Counted from the stretch's first letter, positions 1-9,083 are shown. The stretch is DNA of 64,000 nt from UBA935 sp031555615 (GCA_031555615.1 JAVBUF010000011.1:89516-153515); one strand, 5' to 3'. Numbers and translations: made by a program. The notes: a model not told the origin generated them from the letters alone.

Positions 1-804
1 ATTTATATTATTACGGACATGGCGATTCAGGTAATGAATGCACACTATTCTATTATGGCATCAATTGCATTGGCTCTTATTTTAATAATAAATATTTTTA
101 TCTTTGCGGTTTATGACAAACTTCAGAATGAGGCAGCTATTCGTCAGAACAACATTATGTATGAACAACAGGCGAAGATGTATAAGTTGCAAAGCGAAGA
201 ACGGGAGGCAGCGTGGCTAGAAAGTAGGAAGTTGCATCATGATTTCAAAAATCATCTGGTGTGCCTGAATGGATTTAATCAGGAACAGCACTATGATGAG
301 ATGAATGATTATCTAAGTGGATTGATTGATAAGTATGCTTTAAGCTACTGGAAGAATAAAAGTGGAAATATGATTATCGATTCTTTGCTTGGCTACAAAA
401 TGAGTAAAGCAGAAAATGCCAATATTGCTCTTAGTACGGATTTCATGGTTCCCAATCATATACCTTTTGAGGAAAGCGATTTATGTGTCATAGTAGGAAA
501 TGCTTTTGACAATGCCATTGAAGCAGTGAAAAAGGTAGAAGAGGAAAAACGAAGCATTGACCTAGCAATGAAGTTTAACCGAAATGTGCTGACGATAAAA
601 GTGATCAATACCTACATAGGGAAAATCCAAAGTGATGAGAAAGGGAAACTGTTAACAGCTAAGGCAGATAAGAGCAGACATGGAATCGGACTGGGTTCGA
701 TAGAAGAGGCAATAAAAAAATATGACGGAATGATGCAAATAGAAACAAACGACAATGTATTTCAACTGATAATTGTCATGTATGGAAAAAGCAATTATAT
801 GTAA
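1..804 (+). CDS. AgrC-like GHKL sensor histidine kinase, 5' end outside window
   Basis: The reading frame is open from base 1, so the sensor part lies upstream; the first ATG seen is at 19. What remains is one hydrophobic segment (about bases 50-115), a short coiled region, a phospho-acceptor-like box H-D-F-K-N-H (bases 238-255), and a GHKL ATPase domain with the N-box VGNAFDNAIEAV and G-box HGIGLGSIEEA. This is the layout of AgrC/ComD-type receptors, which bind cyclic peptides outside the cell and signal to a LytTR regulator. The AgrD- and AgrB-like genes follow directly, which supports the role. The cognate response regulator is not in the window and may lie upstream. Confidence 0.85.
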   Translation: MYIITDMAIQVMNAHYSIMASIALALILIINIFIFAVYDKLQNEAAIRQNNIMYEQQAKMYKLQSEEREAAWLESRKLHHDFKNHLVCLNGFNQEQHYDEMNDYLSGLIDKYALSYWKNKSGNMIIDSLLGYKMSKAENANIALSTDFMVPNHIPFEESDLCVIVGNAFDNAIEAVKKVEEEKRSIDLAMKFNRNVLTIKVINTYIGKIQSDEKGKLLTAKADKSRHGIGLGSIEEAIKKYDGMMQIETNDNVFQLIIVMYGKSNYM

Positions 805-864
805 ACCGAAAAAATAAATAAAAACGTTTTAAAATGTGAAATCTTACTGCCAGAATCGGGATTT

Positions 865-900
865 TTGACATTTACACATTTTTTTCTTAGGAATTATGTT
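865..900 (+). promoter_or_regulatory. possible agrDB promoter region
   Basis: A consensus -35 hexamer TTGACA sits at 865-870, but no good -10 is found 17 bases on; the best TATGTT (895-900) is 24 bases away. Promoters driven by AgrA-type LytTR regulators often have an over-long spacer, so this fits a regulated promoter, but no clear LytTR repeat pair was found. An AAAACGTTTT palindrome is at 821-830. Weak call. Confidence 0.3.
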
Positions 901-938
901 ACCCTCCTACATGGATAAAATACAAGGAGGAAATCGCA

Positions 939-1097
939 GTGATGGAAAAAAGAATTGCCCGTTCTCTGGCCCGTACCGGTGAAGCAGCAGCAAAATTGTC
1001 CAACGATATAGGATTTTGTGCAATGCTGTTACACGAGCCTAAAATGCCGGAAGCAATGAGAAAGAAAAACGCTGAAAAAGAATCATGGAAAAAGTAG
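939..1097 (+). CDS. agrD: AgrD-like autoinducing peptide precursor
   Basis: Small ORF of 51 aa from ATG 942 (52 from GTG 939). An AGGAGG at 925-930 lies 8 bases before the GTG and 11 before the ATG. The product has a basic, amphipathic N-terminal half (KRIARSLARTGEAAAKL), then GFCAMLL followed by HEPKMPEAM, and a charged tail. AgrD pro-peptides have a Cys that starts a five-residue thiolactone ring, followed by a conserved P-K-M-P-E-like recognition segment. By analogy the ring here would be C-A-M-L-L. The 3' end overlaps the agrB start by 13 bases, suggesting translational coupling. Confidence 0.85.
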   Translation: MMEKRIARSLARTGEAAAKLSNDIGFCAMLLHEPKMPEAMRKKNAEKESWKK

Positions 1098-1657
1098 CCG
1101 ATCATTTGGCTGACTATCTGGTTCGGACAGAGACTGTTCAGGAAGAGAACAGAGAAATTTATGCCTATGGATTTCAGGTTGGTTTGGAATTATTAGTTGC
1201 ATCATTAACAATTGTTATTAGTGCAATTATCATGAGGGTACCAGCAGAGTGTGCGGTATTACTGGCAGTATTCTTTGCCATCAGGGGAGTGGCAGGCGGT
1301 GTTCACATGAATTCTTTTTGATCTTGTTATTTTTGCTCGGAGGTACTGATGGTGCTGGCGTTGGCAGCCATCAAGTACATAGAAATGGAGATTTACGTTA
1401 TAGCAGTCATCAGTGTTTTGTCTCTCGCCATAATAAAATGTCTTTCGCCTGTGGAGAATGATAATAGGCCGGTTTGCGATTGGGAGCGGAAGGTGTTTGC
1501 CCGAAGGTTGAACATTACAATTGCAATACTGATTGTTCTGGAAAGTATTTTGTACATGACCGATAACGGTCATTGGCTATGGTGCATGGTAGTGGGAGAA
1601 ATGTTGATCGTACTGGCATTAACATGGGGAAAAATGAGGTACCGCAGAAGGCGGTAA
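1085..1657 (+). pseudogene. agrB: AgrB-like peptide-processing protease, interrupted by in-frame TGA
   Basis: AgrB is a membrane cysteine protease that trims AgrD and helps form the thiolactone. Here the frame starting at ATG 1085 reads 78 codons to RGVAGGVHMNSF, meets TGA at 1319-1321, and continues in the SAME frame as SCYFCSE through hydrophobic segments to 1657, in total about 190 codons, the normal AgrB length. The catalytic His (codon 74) and Cys (codon 81) are 7 residues apart, exactly as His77 and Cys84 of Staphylococcus aureus AgrB, and the stop is codon 79, between them. TGA is used as a normal stop elsewhere in the window (for example 3446-3448). Most likely a nonsense mutation inactivating peptide processing; readthrough cannot be excluded. 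Confidence 0.85.
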
Positions 1658-1669
1658 ATGGTTATAGGT

Positions 1670-1741
1670 ATACATTTAATCTTTTTTCGATTTCAGCGAG
1701 CTTGCTGAAATTGCGAACTGATTAAATGTATATTTTTTTTA
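1670..1741 (+). terminator. Terminator of the agr unit
   Basis: A long interrupted hairpin: outer arms ATACATTTAATC (1670-1681) and GATTAAATGTAT (1720-1731), inner arms ATTTCAGC (1690-1697) and GCTGAAAT (1704-1711), followed by a run of eight T (1733-1740). It separates agrB from the glycan operon promoter. Confidence 0.8.
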
Positions 1742-1756
1742 TTAAAGTCCAAGCCC

Positions 1757-1785
1757 TTGATTTTATTGATATACACGAATATAAT
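1757..1785 (+). promoter_or_regulatory. Sigma-A promoter of the first glycan operon
   Basis: TTGATT (1757-1762), 17-base spacer, perfect TATAAT (1780-1785). It lies just after the agr terminator and about 40 bases before the ATG of the sugar transferase at 1827, so it is the likely main promoter for the genes from 1827 on. Confidence 0.75.
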
Positions 1786-1826
1786 TGCTATATGTATGCT
1801 GTCAAACCAGCGGATGGAGGTTTATT

Positions 1827-2453
1827 ATGTACCGTAAATTTATCAAAAGGATGCTGGATATCCTGTTATCACTACTTGTGCTGGTTATTTTAAGCCCACT
1901 GTATCTGGTGTTGATTTTGCTGGTGCGGGTGAATCTGGGAGCGCCGGTAATCTTCCGGCAGGAACGTCCCGGCAGGAATGGTAAGGTATTCCGGTTATAT
2001 AAGTTTCGCACCATGAATGACAAGAAGGACGAGGATGGGAAGCTTCTGCCGGATGCACAGCGTCTGACCAAATTCGGGAAAATGCTGCGGGCCTCCAGTC
2101 TTGATGAGCTGCCGGAGTTTGTAAATATATTAAATGGGGACATGAGTTTTATCGGTCCAAGACCCCTTTTGGTGCGTTATCTGCCTTATTATACCGATGA
2201 GGAGATGCACAGGCACGATGTTCGGCCGGGATTGACGGGACTGGCACAAATAAATGGCAGAAATGCCCTCAGCTGGGAGGAAAGATTTCATTATGATCTG
2301 GAATATGTGGAGAAGTGCAGTTTCCGGATGGATATGAAGATTATTTTTCAAACGGTTGGAAAAGTCCTGCGCCATAGTGATGTGCAATCAGGGGCGGAAC
2401 AGACAATTCCGGATTTTGATTCCTACAGAAACGGACGAAATGACTTCTCATAA
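1827..2453 (+). CDS. Small phosphoglycosyl transferase (PglC/EpsL type)
   Basis: A 208-aa monotopic enzyme that transfers a sugar-1-phosphate from a UDP-sugar to undecaprenyl phosphate, starting glycan assembly at the inner membrane face. The N-terminus has one hydrophobic re-entrant segment (residues about 8-30, LDILLSLLVLVILSPLYL), then the family motifs FRQERPGRNGK, YKFRTM, SLDELPEF and GDMSFIGPRPLL. The size matches the minimal bacterial sugar transferase rather than the 460-aa CpsE form at 42420. Start chosen at ATG 1827 because GGAGG sits at 1816-1820; an in-frame ATG at 1785 lies in the promoter. The nearby 4,6-dehydratase and aminotransferase suggest a UDP-diNAcBac-like or HexNAc substrate, which is inference. 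Confidence 0.92.
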   Translation: MYRKFIKRMLDILLSLLVLVILSPLYLVLILLVRVNLGAPVIFRQERPGRNGKVFRLYKFRTMNDKKDEDGKLLPDAQRLTKFGKMLRASSLDELPEFVNILNGDMSFIGPRPLLVRYLPYYTDEEMHRHDVRPGLTGLAQINGRNALSWEERFHYDLEYVEKCSFRMDMKIIFQTVGKVLRHSDVQSGAEQTIPDFDSYRNGRNDFS

Positions 2454-2473
2454 ATTTTTTCAGGAGGCTTGAT

Positions 2474-3448
2474 ATGACGGATATCCGAAAAATTCCCATA
2501 TTTGAAAAAGAGTTACCGATAACACCGATATGCCGCCTGTCCCAAGGTTATGATAATGGGGCTAATCAGTTGTTTGTGAAAAGAGACGATCTTTTGCCAT
2601 TTTCTTTTGGCGGAAACAAGGTCCGTAAAGCTGCGGAATTTTATCGGGAAATACAGGAAAAGGCTCCTGATGTCATTATGACTTACGGTACCGCAACCTC
2701 CAATCACTGCCGTGTGATCGCCAATATGGCCATGGCAATGGGGATTTCCTGTCATTTGATATCACCGGAAGATGAGGGTGATACACCGCATTTCAACAGA
2801 TATCTGACAGAAAGCTTCGGCGCAACGATAGAGAGTTGTCCGGTGACACAGGTGGCGGATACAATCAGCCAAAGGCAGAAGGCATATATGAGTGAAGGCA
2901 GGATTCCTTATTTTATTCAGGGGGGCGGTCATGGCAATCAAGGGGTAGCAGGCTATGTGAAATGCTATCAGGAGATCATTAGGCAGGAGAAAAAGGAAAA
3001 TATTCAATTTGATTATATTTTTCATGCTTCTGGAACCGGGGCAACCCAGGCAGGCCTTGTTTGCGGCAGGTTTATCCATGAGGAAAAGGGTGCCGGCCCG
3101 GCAATCATCGGTATCAGTATCGCCCGTGGCAATCCTCGGGGAAGAGAGGTTGTGAAGGAGAGTATCCGTGATTATTTGGGGGATGGCTTTGAAAACCTGT
3201 GTCAGGAGAAGGAACTGACATTTTTGGATGACTATATTTTGGGTGGATACGGAAAATATGATCCTCAGGTTTCGGAGACGGTTCAGCAGCTTTTGCGCAG
3301 GGATGGGATTTACGCGGATACCACTTATGTGGGCAAAGCATTCCGCGGAATGCAGCAATATATTGAAGAGCACCATATTACAGGGAAGAAAATATTATTT
3401 ATCCATACAGGAAGTGCGCCGCTGTTTTTCGACGGATTAAAAATTTGA
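2474..3448 (+). CDS. PLP-dependent D-cysteine desulfhydrase / ACC deaminase-like enzyme
   Basis: 324 aa of the fold type II PLP family that contains D-cysteine desulfhydrase and 1-aminocyclopropane-1-carboxylate deaminase. The PLP lysine should be Lys49 in FGGNKVRK; a substrate/PLP-contacting loop YGTATSNHCR follows, and the C-terminal HTGSAPLFF matches the family HTGG-type end. An AGGAGG-like site precedes ATG 2474. Its presence inside a glycan operon is odd: it could supply or degrade a D-amino or unusual amino acid that decorates the polymer, perhaps with the ATP-grasp enzyme at 10206, but that is speculation. Its stop codon overlaps the -35 box of the next gene's promoter. Confidence 0.8.
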   Translation: MTDIRKIPIFEKELPITPICRLSQGYDNGANQLFVKRDDLLPFSFGGNKVRKAAEFYREIQEKAPDVIMTYGTATSNHCRVIANMAMAMGISCHLISPEDEGDTPHFNRYLTESFGATIESCPVTQVADTISQRQKAYMSEGRIPYFIQGGGHGNQGVAGYVKCYQEIIRQEKKENIQFDYIFHASGTGATQAGLVCGRFIHEEKGAGPAIIGISIARGNPRGREVVKESIRDYLGDGFENLCQEKELTFLDDYILGGYGKYDPQVSETVQQLLRRDGIYADTTYVGKAFRGMQQYIEEHHITGKKILFIHTGSAPLFFDGLKI

Positions 3449-3473
3449 TAAATAGTGTCAACTATGGTATAAT
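3445..3473 (+). promoter_or_regulatory. Internal sigma-A promoter
   Basis: TTGATA (3445-3450), 17-base spacer, perfect TATAAT (3468-3473). The -35 overlaps the stop codon of the PLP enzyme gene. It would drive the large polymerase/ligase-like gene at 3515 and the genes after it independently of the 1757 promoter. Confidence 0.7.
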
Positions 3474-3514
3474 TACCCATGATTTTGAGGATTATGTAAG
3501 ATTGGGAGCATTAT

Positions 3515-6076
3515 ATGAAAAAGATTATTTATAAAAGTAAAGCAATACAAGCCGTAATTATTGTTGTCGCAGTATGTTTTGTTTTGTCGCTTTTTCCCTT
3601 GCGGATATGGAATGAAACGGTAACTTCTTCCATTCCCCAGCAGACCGGCGAAGTAATCGGACCGGTGGATGACAGCAGGATGCTGCTGCAGGGATTTGCG
3701 GCCCAGTATGATCATTTGGGAAGTGTCAGAATCTTTCTGGGGGAAGAAACTACCGGAGAATCCTTTTATTTTCGGATGCTGGACAGTGCCAGCCAGGAGA
3801 TGTTTGAAGAAACGGTGCTGATCGACCCGCAGAATCTGCCCGGATTTTATGAAATATTGGTGGATGAAGAGTTGAAGGTGGGTGAGATGTACTTTTTTAT
3901 TGTACAGGGAAAAACACCCAGCGGAAGGCCTGACGGCGGTGTGATGTCCAATCTTTACGTGGGCAGCGAATTTATTCCCATGACCGATTATCCCTTTGCA
4001 GGAATGATGTACTACATGGACAGTTCCATGGAAGGGCTGAACATGGTGATGGATTATAATTATACAGTACCTTTGCGAAAAGGTAAGGTGGCTCTTTTGG
4101 GAGCCATTACGTTGGCGGTGGCAGCAGGGCTGTTGCTTGGGGTACGGTATTATTACAAAAAGCGGCCTGCAAAGGGCAAGCTGATTACTGTCGAGAGGGC
4201 CTTTAAGTATGTTATGAATCCCCTGGCCGCAGCAGTTACGCTGGCGGGTTTAATAGCTGTATTGCTGGGTGCCTTCGGCAGCTTTGCATTGGACAATACT
4301 TTCTTCTTTATCAGTATTCTTTTACTGGGAGGAATATTGTTTTATGGAATCAATCATAACAGGGATGGCCAAAGTGCTATTATCAATAAGGATATTTTAA
4401 AAGAAAAGTGGCCGGATTTTTTACAGTCGGTTTTTATTGCCGGAGCTCTGGCTGCCTGCTGTGAATATATGAGCGGATTGTTTGACATCCATCATACCAT
4501 CGCCGAGCGAAAAGAAGTGATCTTCTTTGCCCTGGCGATTATTGTGATGTTTGGCAGGAAGGAAATATTGAAAATCTATAATCTGGTATACGTGGTTTTG
4601 GCCGGATTGTATGGTTATCATTATTATACGGGCCAACTCACCGATGAATTGAAGGAACTGGATGCAGAGGCCTTAAAACTGACAGTTTGGGCCAGTGCTT
4701 TTGCCGGTTTTGTTATTTTGAATATTCTGATCAACACAGTCAGGAAGATGATTAAAAAAGAAATGAAGAGACCGGCCTATTTGTATGGTGGTTTGATCGC
4801 CTTGTTTTTTGTGTTGATTATCGTTTTCCGTAACGGCCGCTGGTGGACGGTAGCCCTGGCTGTTTCCTTTACCCTCTTTTTCCTGCAATACGGCGGGTGG
4901 AAAAAAGCCGATATCCTGACCAATATTTGCCGGGGGATTGCCCTGCACTTTATCTGGTCCACGGGTTATGCGTTATTACATCGTCCTTTTGTTACATACC
5001 GGACGGCGCGGTATACACATATTTTTCACACGGTAACCATCACTGCAACTTATCTGACCATTGTGGAATGTGCGGCGTTAGTACTTTTTCTGGTTAAATT
5101 CAGTAAAAGTCAGAAGCTGAAAGATATTTGGAAGGAAAGTGTATTTTTTGGCGTGGTGACGGCCTATATGTTGTTTACCATGGCACGGACAGGCTTTTTT
5201 GCGGCAGCAGTCACTGCGTTATTTGCAGTTGTGATTATGACAGTGGGAAAAGGCCGGGAGAAGATCAGAAATATACTGACAGCTGCGGGGGTTATGATTT
5301 TATCAGCAATCATATGTTTCCCGGTAACCTTTTTCGTACAGAGAACAGTGCCGGCGTTGGTAAGCGAACCGGTGCTTTATGAGATCGAATCTTATCCAGA
5401 TGACATCTTGCGGGGACGTAAGGTGAGTTCCGTGGAGTTTATGCGGGTAGGCCGCTTTATAGATGTGTTTGCAGAGAAGATATTCGGGATACCGGAAGGT
5501 ACTTTTGATATTTATGGTGAGATAAAGGAATTTGAGGAAACCCATGTTTTTGTGTCGGAAGTGGCGGTTGAATTGAAAGAAGCGGAAGTTATGGGTGTTG
5601 TCACCGAGCAGGCGGTTACGGTTGCCGAAAGGAAAGAAATGGCAGTGACCGAAGACAACGGTGAAGATGCAGAAGTGCCGGAGAGCGATTATACCAATGG
5701 CCGGACCGATATTTTCCGTTCTTATATCGAACAGCTAAATATGACCGGACACGAAGAGATGGGGGCACTGCTGCAGGATGGCTCGATTGCCACCCATGCC
5801 CACAATATTTATCTGCAGTTTGCATATGATCACGGTATTCCCATGGGGATTTTGTTTGTTTTAGTAGGACTGGCAACGTTTATCAAGAGTTTGGTGTATT
5901 ATTTCCGGAATAAAGACAGCGAAAATTATGCAGCCTTGCCGGTAATCGTAACGGTGGCCGTAGCAGTGGAAGGAATGGTGGAGTGGGTGTTCCATTTCAG
6001 CAATCCCTCCGGCTTTGTTCTGATGTTGATTATTGCGCCGCTGATTTTCAGCCGTAAAAAGGATCGGGCTTTATGA
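3515..6076 (+). CDS. Large O-antigen ligase/polymerase-like membrane protein
   Basis: 853 aa, about twice the usual length of Wzy or WaaL proteins. One N-terminal membrane segment is followed by an extracytoplasmic domain of about 150 residues (roughly 35-185), a second membrane segment, then about ten more membrane segments. A large outer loop (roughly residues 610-750) contains acidic stretches, and TNGRTDIFRSY with HAHNIYLQFAYDHGIPMG near residue 765 is typical of the O-antigen ligase/Wzy superfamily, where the HNxYL-like segment is close to the active site. It should polymerise or transfer lipid-linked glycan outside the membrane. The N-terminal extra domain is unusual. Overlaps the next gene by 4 bases. 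Confidence 0.8.
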   Translation: MKKIIYKSKAIQAVIIVVAVCFVLSLFPLRIWNETVTSSIPQQTGEVIGPVDDSRMLLQGFAAQYDHLGSVRIFLGEETTGESFYFRMLDSASQEMFEETVLIDPQNLPGFYEILVDEELKVGEMYFFIVQGKTPSGRPDGGVMSNLYVGSEFIPMTDYPFAGMMYYMDSSMEGLNMVMDYNYTVPLRKGKVALLGAITLAVAAGLLLGVRYYYKKRPAKGKLITVERAFKYVMNPLAAAVTLAGLIAVLLGAFGSFALDNTFFFISILLLGGILFYGINHNRDGQSAIINKDILKEKWPDFLQSVFIAGALAACCEYMSGLFDIHHTIAERKEVIFFALAIIVMFGRKEILKIYNLVYVVLAGLYGYHYYTGQLTDELKELDAEALKLTVWASAFAGFVILNILINTVRKMIKKEMKRPAYLYGGLIALFFVLIIVFRNGRWWTVALAVSFTLFFLQYGGWKKADILTNICRGIALHFIWSTGYALLHRPFVTYRTARYTHIFHTVTITATYLTIVECAALVLFLVKFSKSQKLKDIWKESVFFGVVTAYMLFTMARTGFFAAAVTALFAVVIMTVGKGREKIRNILTAAGVMILSAIICFPVTFFVQRTVPALVSEPVLYEIESYPDDILRGRKVSSVEFMRVGRFIDVFAEKIFGIPEGTFDIYGEIKEFEETHVFVSEVAVELKEAEVMGVVTEQAVTVAERKEMAVTEDNGEDAEVPESDYTNGRTDIFRSYIEQLNMTGHEEMGALLQDGSIATHAHNIYLQFAYDHGIPMGILFVLVGLATFIKSLVYYFRNKDSENYAALPVIVTVAVAVEGMVEWVFHFSNPSGFVLMLIIAPLIFSRKKDRAL

Positions 6077-7950
6077 AAAAAGAAAAAATGCCTTTCAATT
6101 ATAAACTATTGTACCGTCGGACGGCACTGATTGTTTATGATATTATAAGTGTTGTCTGTACCAGTTATCTGGCGATTTTGATGCGCTATGAGTTTGAGTT
6201 TGCAGAAATTCCCCGTTATTTTCTGGATCCCATAACCAGGTTCCTGCCCATCAATATGGCGTTGACTTTATTTGTTCTTTATCTGTTCAAAATGTATCAC
6301 AGCCTATGGGCTTTTGCCGGGGAAACCGAACTGCAGAATGTAGTGGTTTCCTGTGTGATTTCCGCAGTGATTAACGGTATCGGACTGCAGTTTTTTCGTG
6401 AGGAAGGCAAGGCGGTGCCGGACAGCTATTACTTTTTATATGCTTTCATTTTAATTACTTTTGTTTTTACCAGCCGGTTTTCTTACCGTTTTTTCAGAAG
6501 CCTGAAGCACAGGAAGCAAAATAAGAAGAACAGTATTTCGGTGATGGTGATCGGTGCCGGTGAAGCGGCTAATCTGATTGTCAAAGAAATCGTCAACAGT
6601 AATTTCAGTACCATGGTGATCCGTTGTATCATTGATGATGACCGGGGAAAATGGGGACGCTTTATTCAGGGAATTAAAGTAGTAGGCGGCAGAGATAAGA
6701 TTATCGAATGTGCCGATATTTACAGCATTGATGAGATCATCGTGGCCATGCCTTCCATTTCCAGACCGGAAATGACACAAATTTTGGATATTTGTAAAGA
6801 AACCAGTTGTAAGCTGCGGGCCCTTCCCGGCGTTTATCAGCTGGTAAACGGTGAAGTCAGTATCAGTAAGCTGCGGGATGTGGAAGTGGAAGATTTACTG
6901 GGCAGAGATCCGGTGGAAATTGATATGGATTCGATCCTTGGCTATGTCAAAGGGCAGAAAGTTCTGATAACCGGCGGCGGGGGTTCCATCGGCAGCGAAC
7001 TTTGCCGTCAGCTTGCGGCTCATGAGCCTTCAGAATTGATTATTTTGGATATTTACGAAAACAGTGTCTATGATGTACAGCAGGAACTGCTTAACGACTA
7101 CCCGGACCTGAAGCTGACGGTACTGATCGCGTCGGTACGGAATACCAGCCGGGTGAACTGGATATTTGAACATTATCAGCCGGATATTGTCTATCATGCG
7201 GCGGCCCACAAGCATGTACCCTTGATGGAAGCAAGCCCCAATGAAGCGGTCAAGAACAATGTCCTGGGGACGTTCAAAACAGCCATGGCAGCAGCCATGA
7301 ACGGCACTAAACGGTTTGTGATGATCTCCACCGATAAAGCGGTGAATCCCACCAATATTATGGGAGCCAGCAAGCGCATCTGTGAAATGATCATTCAGAC
7401 CTTTAATAAGCACTATGATACGGAATTCGTGGCGGTGCGCTTCGGCAATGTCCTTGGCAGCAACGGCAGTGTCATTCCCCTTTTCAAAAAACAGATAATG
7501 GCAGGGGGACCGGTGACCGTAACCCATCCGGATATTATCCGGTATTTTATGACCATTCCCGAAGCGGTTTCGCTGGTTTTACAGGCCGGTGCTTATGCCA
7601 GAGGCGGTGAAATCTTTGTCTTGGATATGGGCAAACCGGTGAAAATTCTGGATCTGGCGAAAAATTTGATCCGGCTTTCGGGCTACCGGGTAGGGGAAGA
7701 TATCAAGATTGAGTTTACCGGACTGCGTCCAGGGGAAAAATTATATGAAGAGCTGCTGATGGAAGAGGAAGGCATGAAAGAAACAGCCAATAAGCTGATC
7801 TATGTGGGAAAACCCATTGAAATAGATGAAATGAAATTTTTTGTTCAGTTAAAAAATCTTAAGGAAGCTTCCAAAAACGAAAGTGAAGATATCCGGCCCA
7901 TGATCAAGGAAATGGTACCGACTTATCATTATCAGGAGGAATCATCATGA
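6073..7950 (+). CDS. Membrane-bound UDP-HexNAc 4,6-dehydratase (PglF/CapD type)
   Basis: 625 aa. Four N-terminal membrane segments (about residues 15-140), a first Rossmann-type domain starting at VMVIGAGEAA (157) and a second NAD(P)-binding domain starting at VLITGGGGSIGSE (297). The long-dehydratase active site STDKAVNPTN...GASKR begins at residue 419, with the usual Tyr replaced as in PglF, CapD and WbpM. The enzyme converts UDP-GlcNAc to UDP-2-acetamido-4-keto-2,4,6-trideoxyhexose. The next gene overlaps by 4 bases and is the expected aminotransferase, so the pair forms the first two steps of a bacillosamine-like pathway. Confidence 0.93.
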   Translation: MKKEKMPFNYKLLYRRTALIVYDIISVVCTSYLAILMRYEFEFAEIPRYFLDPITRFLPINMALTLFVLYLFKMYHSLWAFAGETELQNVVVSCVISAVINGIGLQFFREEGKAVPDSYYFLYAFILITFVFTSRFSYRFFRSLKHRKQNKKNSISVMVIGAGEAANLIVKEIVNSNFSTMVIRCIIDDDRGKWGRFIQGIKVVGGRDKIIECADIYSIDEIIVAMPSISRPEMTQILDICKETSCKLRALPGVYQLVNGEVSISKLRDVEVEDLLGRDPVEIDMDSILGYVKGQKVLITGGGGSIGSELCRQLAAHEPSELIILDIYENSVYDVQQELLNDYPDLKLTVLIASVRNTSRVNWIFEHYQPDIVYHAAAHKHVPLMEASPNEAVKNNVLGTFKTAMAAAMNGTKRFVMISTDKAVNPTNIMGASKRICEMIIQTFNKHYDTEFVAVRFGNVLGSNGSVIPLFKKQIMAGGPVTVTHPDIIRYFMTIPEAVSLVLQAGAYARGGEIFVLDMGKPVKILDLAKNLIRLSGYRVGEDIKIEFTGLRPGEKLYEELLMEEEGMKETANKLIYVGKPIEIDEMKFFVQLKNLKEASKNESEDIRPMIKEMVPTYHYQEESS

Positions 7951-9083
7951 TGAAAAAGAAAATATATCTTTCCTCACCTACCATGCACGGTAAGGAGCAG
8001 GAATTTGTCCAGGAAGCGTTTGACACCAACTGGGTGGCGCCCCTGGGCCCTAATGTGAATAATTTTGAAAAGGAACTGGCTGAGTATGTGGGAATCGGGC
8101 ATGCGGCCGCATTGGATTCCGGGACAGCCGCTATTCATCTGGCGTTGCGCCTGCTGGGAGTGGAGCAGGGGGATGTGGTATTTGCCTCTTCCCTGACCTT
8201 CAGTGCTTCCTGCAATCCCATTATGTATGAGAAAGCTACTCCGGTATTTATTGATTCCGAACCGGATACCTGGAATATGTCTCCCCAGGCTTTGCAGCGG
8301 GCTTTCGAGAAATATCCTAACCCCAAGGCGGTGATCGTGGTACATTTGTACGGGACTCCGGCCAAGCTGGATGAAATCATGGCCATATGTGCCGAACACA
8401 ATGTACCGGTGATTGAAGATGCGGCTGAATCACTTTCGGCCACCTACAAAGGAAAAGCTACCGGGACCTTTGGGAAAATGGGAATTTTCTCTTTTAACGG
8501 AAATAAGATCATCACCACCTCCGGCGGCGGAATGCTGGTTTCGGAGGAGGAAGAATTAGTCAGCAAGGCACGGTTTTTATCTACCCAGGCCAGGGATCCG
8601 GCCAGATATTATCAGCATTCACAAATCGGCTATAATTACCGGATGAGCAATATTACCGCCGGTATCGGCAGAGGCCAGTTACTGTATCTGGAGGAGCATA
8701 AGGCTAAGAAACAAGCGATTTATAAGCAGTATAAAGAGGCGTTTGAAGGTATTTCGGAAATTACTATGAATCCGTTAAATAAAGATGGGGATGCTAATAA
8801 CTGGCTGTCCTGTATGACCATAGCTAAGGAATGTGAAGTGACGCCGGATATGGTTATGGACGCCCTGGAAGCGGAAAATATTGAATCCCGGCCTATCTGG
8901 AAGCCCATGCACCTGCAGCCGGTGTTTGCGGGGTATGATTTTGTTTCTCATGGAGAAGGGGAAAGGGCTATATCGGAGGATATTTTTGAAAGAGGATTAT
9001 GTCTGCCCAGTGATATTAAGAATACTGAAGAAGATATGGAATTGATTATTTCGATTGTGAAAGAATGCTTCGGGAAATCTTGA
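7947..9083 (+). CDS. DegT/DnrJ/EryC1/StrS aminotransferase (PglE type)
   Basis: 378 aa PLP enzyme that aminates the C4-keto sugar made by the preceding dehydratase, giving a UDP-4-amino-4,6-dideoxy-HexNAc. The PLP lysine is Lys187 in FSFNGNKIITTSGGG; the conserved EDAAES (PLP-ring contact) lies before it, and IGYNYRMSNI matches the family. The start is tightly coupled to the upstream gene (ATG 7947 inside its last codons) with AGGAGG just before. No PglD-type acetyltransferase follows, unlike the Campylobacter order. The gene ends two bases before a strong + strand promoter that belongs to the next unit. Confidence 0.93.
   Translation: MMKKKIYLSSPTMHGKEQEFVQEAFDTNWVAPLGPNVNNFEKELAEYVGIGHAAALDSGTAAIHLALRLLGVEQGDVVFASSLTFSASCNPIMYEKATPVFIDSEPDTWNMSPQALQRAFEKYPNPKAVIVVHLYGTPAKLDEIMAICAEHNVPVIEDAAESLSATYKGKATGTFGKMGIFSFNGNKIITTSGGGMLVSEEEELVSKARFLSTQARDPARYYQHSQIGYNYRMSNITAGIGRGQLLYLEEHKAKKQAIYKQYKEAFEGISEITMNPLNKDGDANNWLSCMTIAKECEVTPDMVMDALEAENIESRPIWKPMHLQPVFAGYDFVSHGEGERAISEDIFERGLCLPSDIKNTEEDMELIISIVKECFGKS

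Noticed and set aside
1319..1360. Selenocysteine insertion at the agrB TGA
   Set aside because: No convincing SECIS-like hairpin is seen just after the TGA, and the catalytic Cys is still present two codons later, so a Sec there has no clear role.
2762..3376. 204-codon minus-strand ORF
   Set aside because: Lies fully inside the PLP enzyme gene, no ribosome site, no recognisable product.
7030..7527. 165-codon minus-strand ORF
   Set aside because: Opposite strand of the conserved dehydratase active-site region; a composition shadow.
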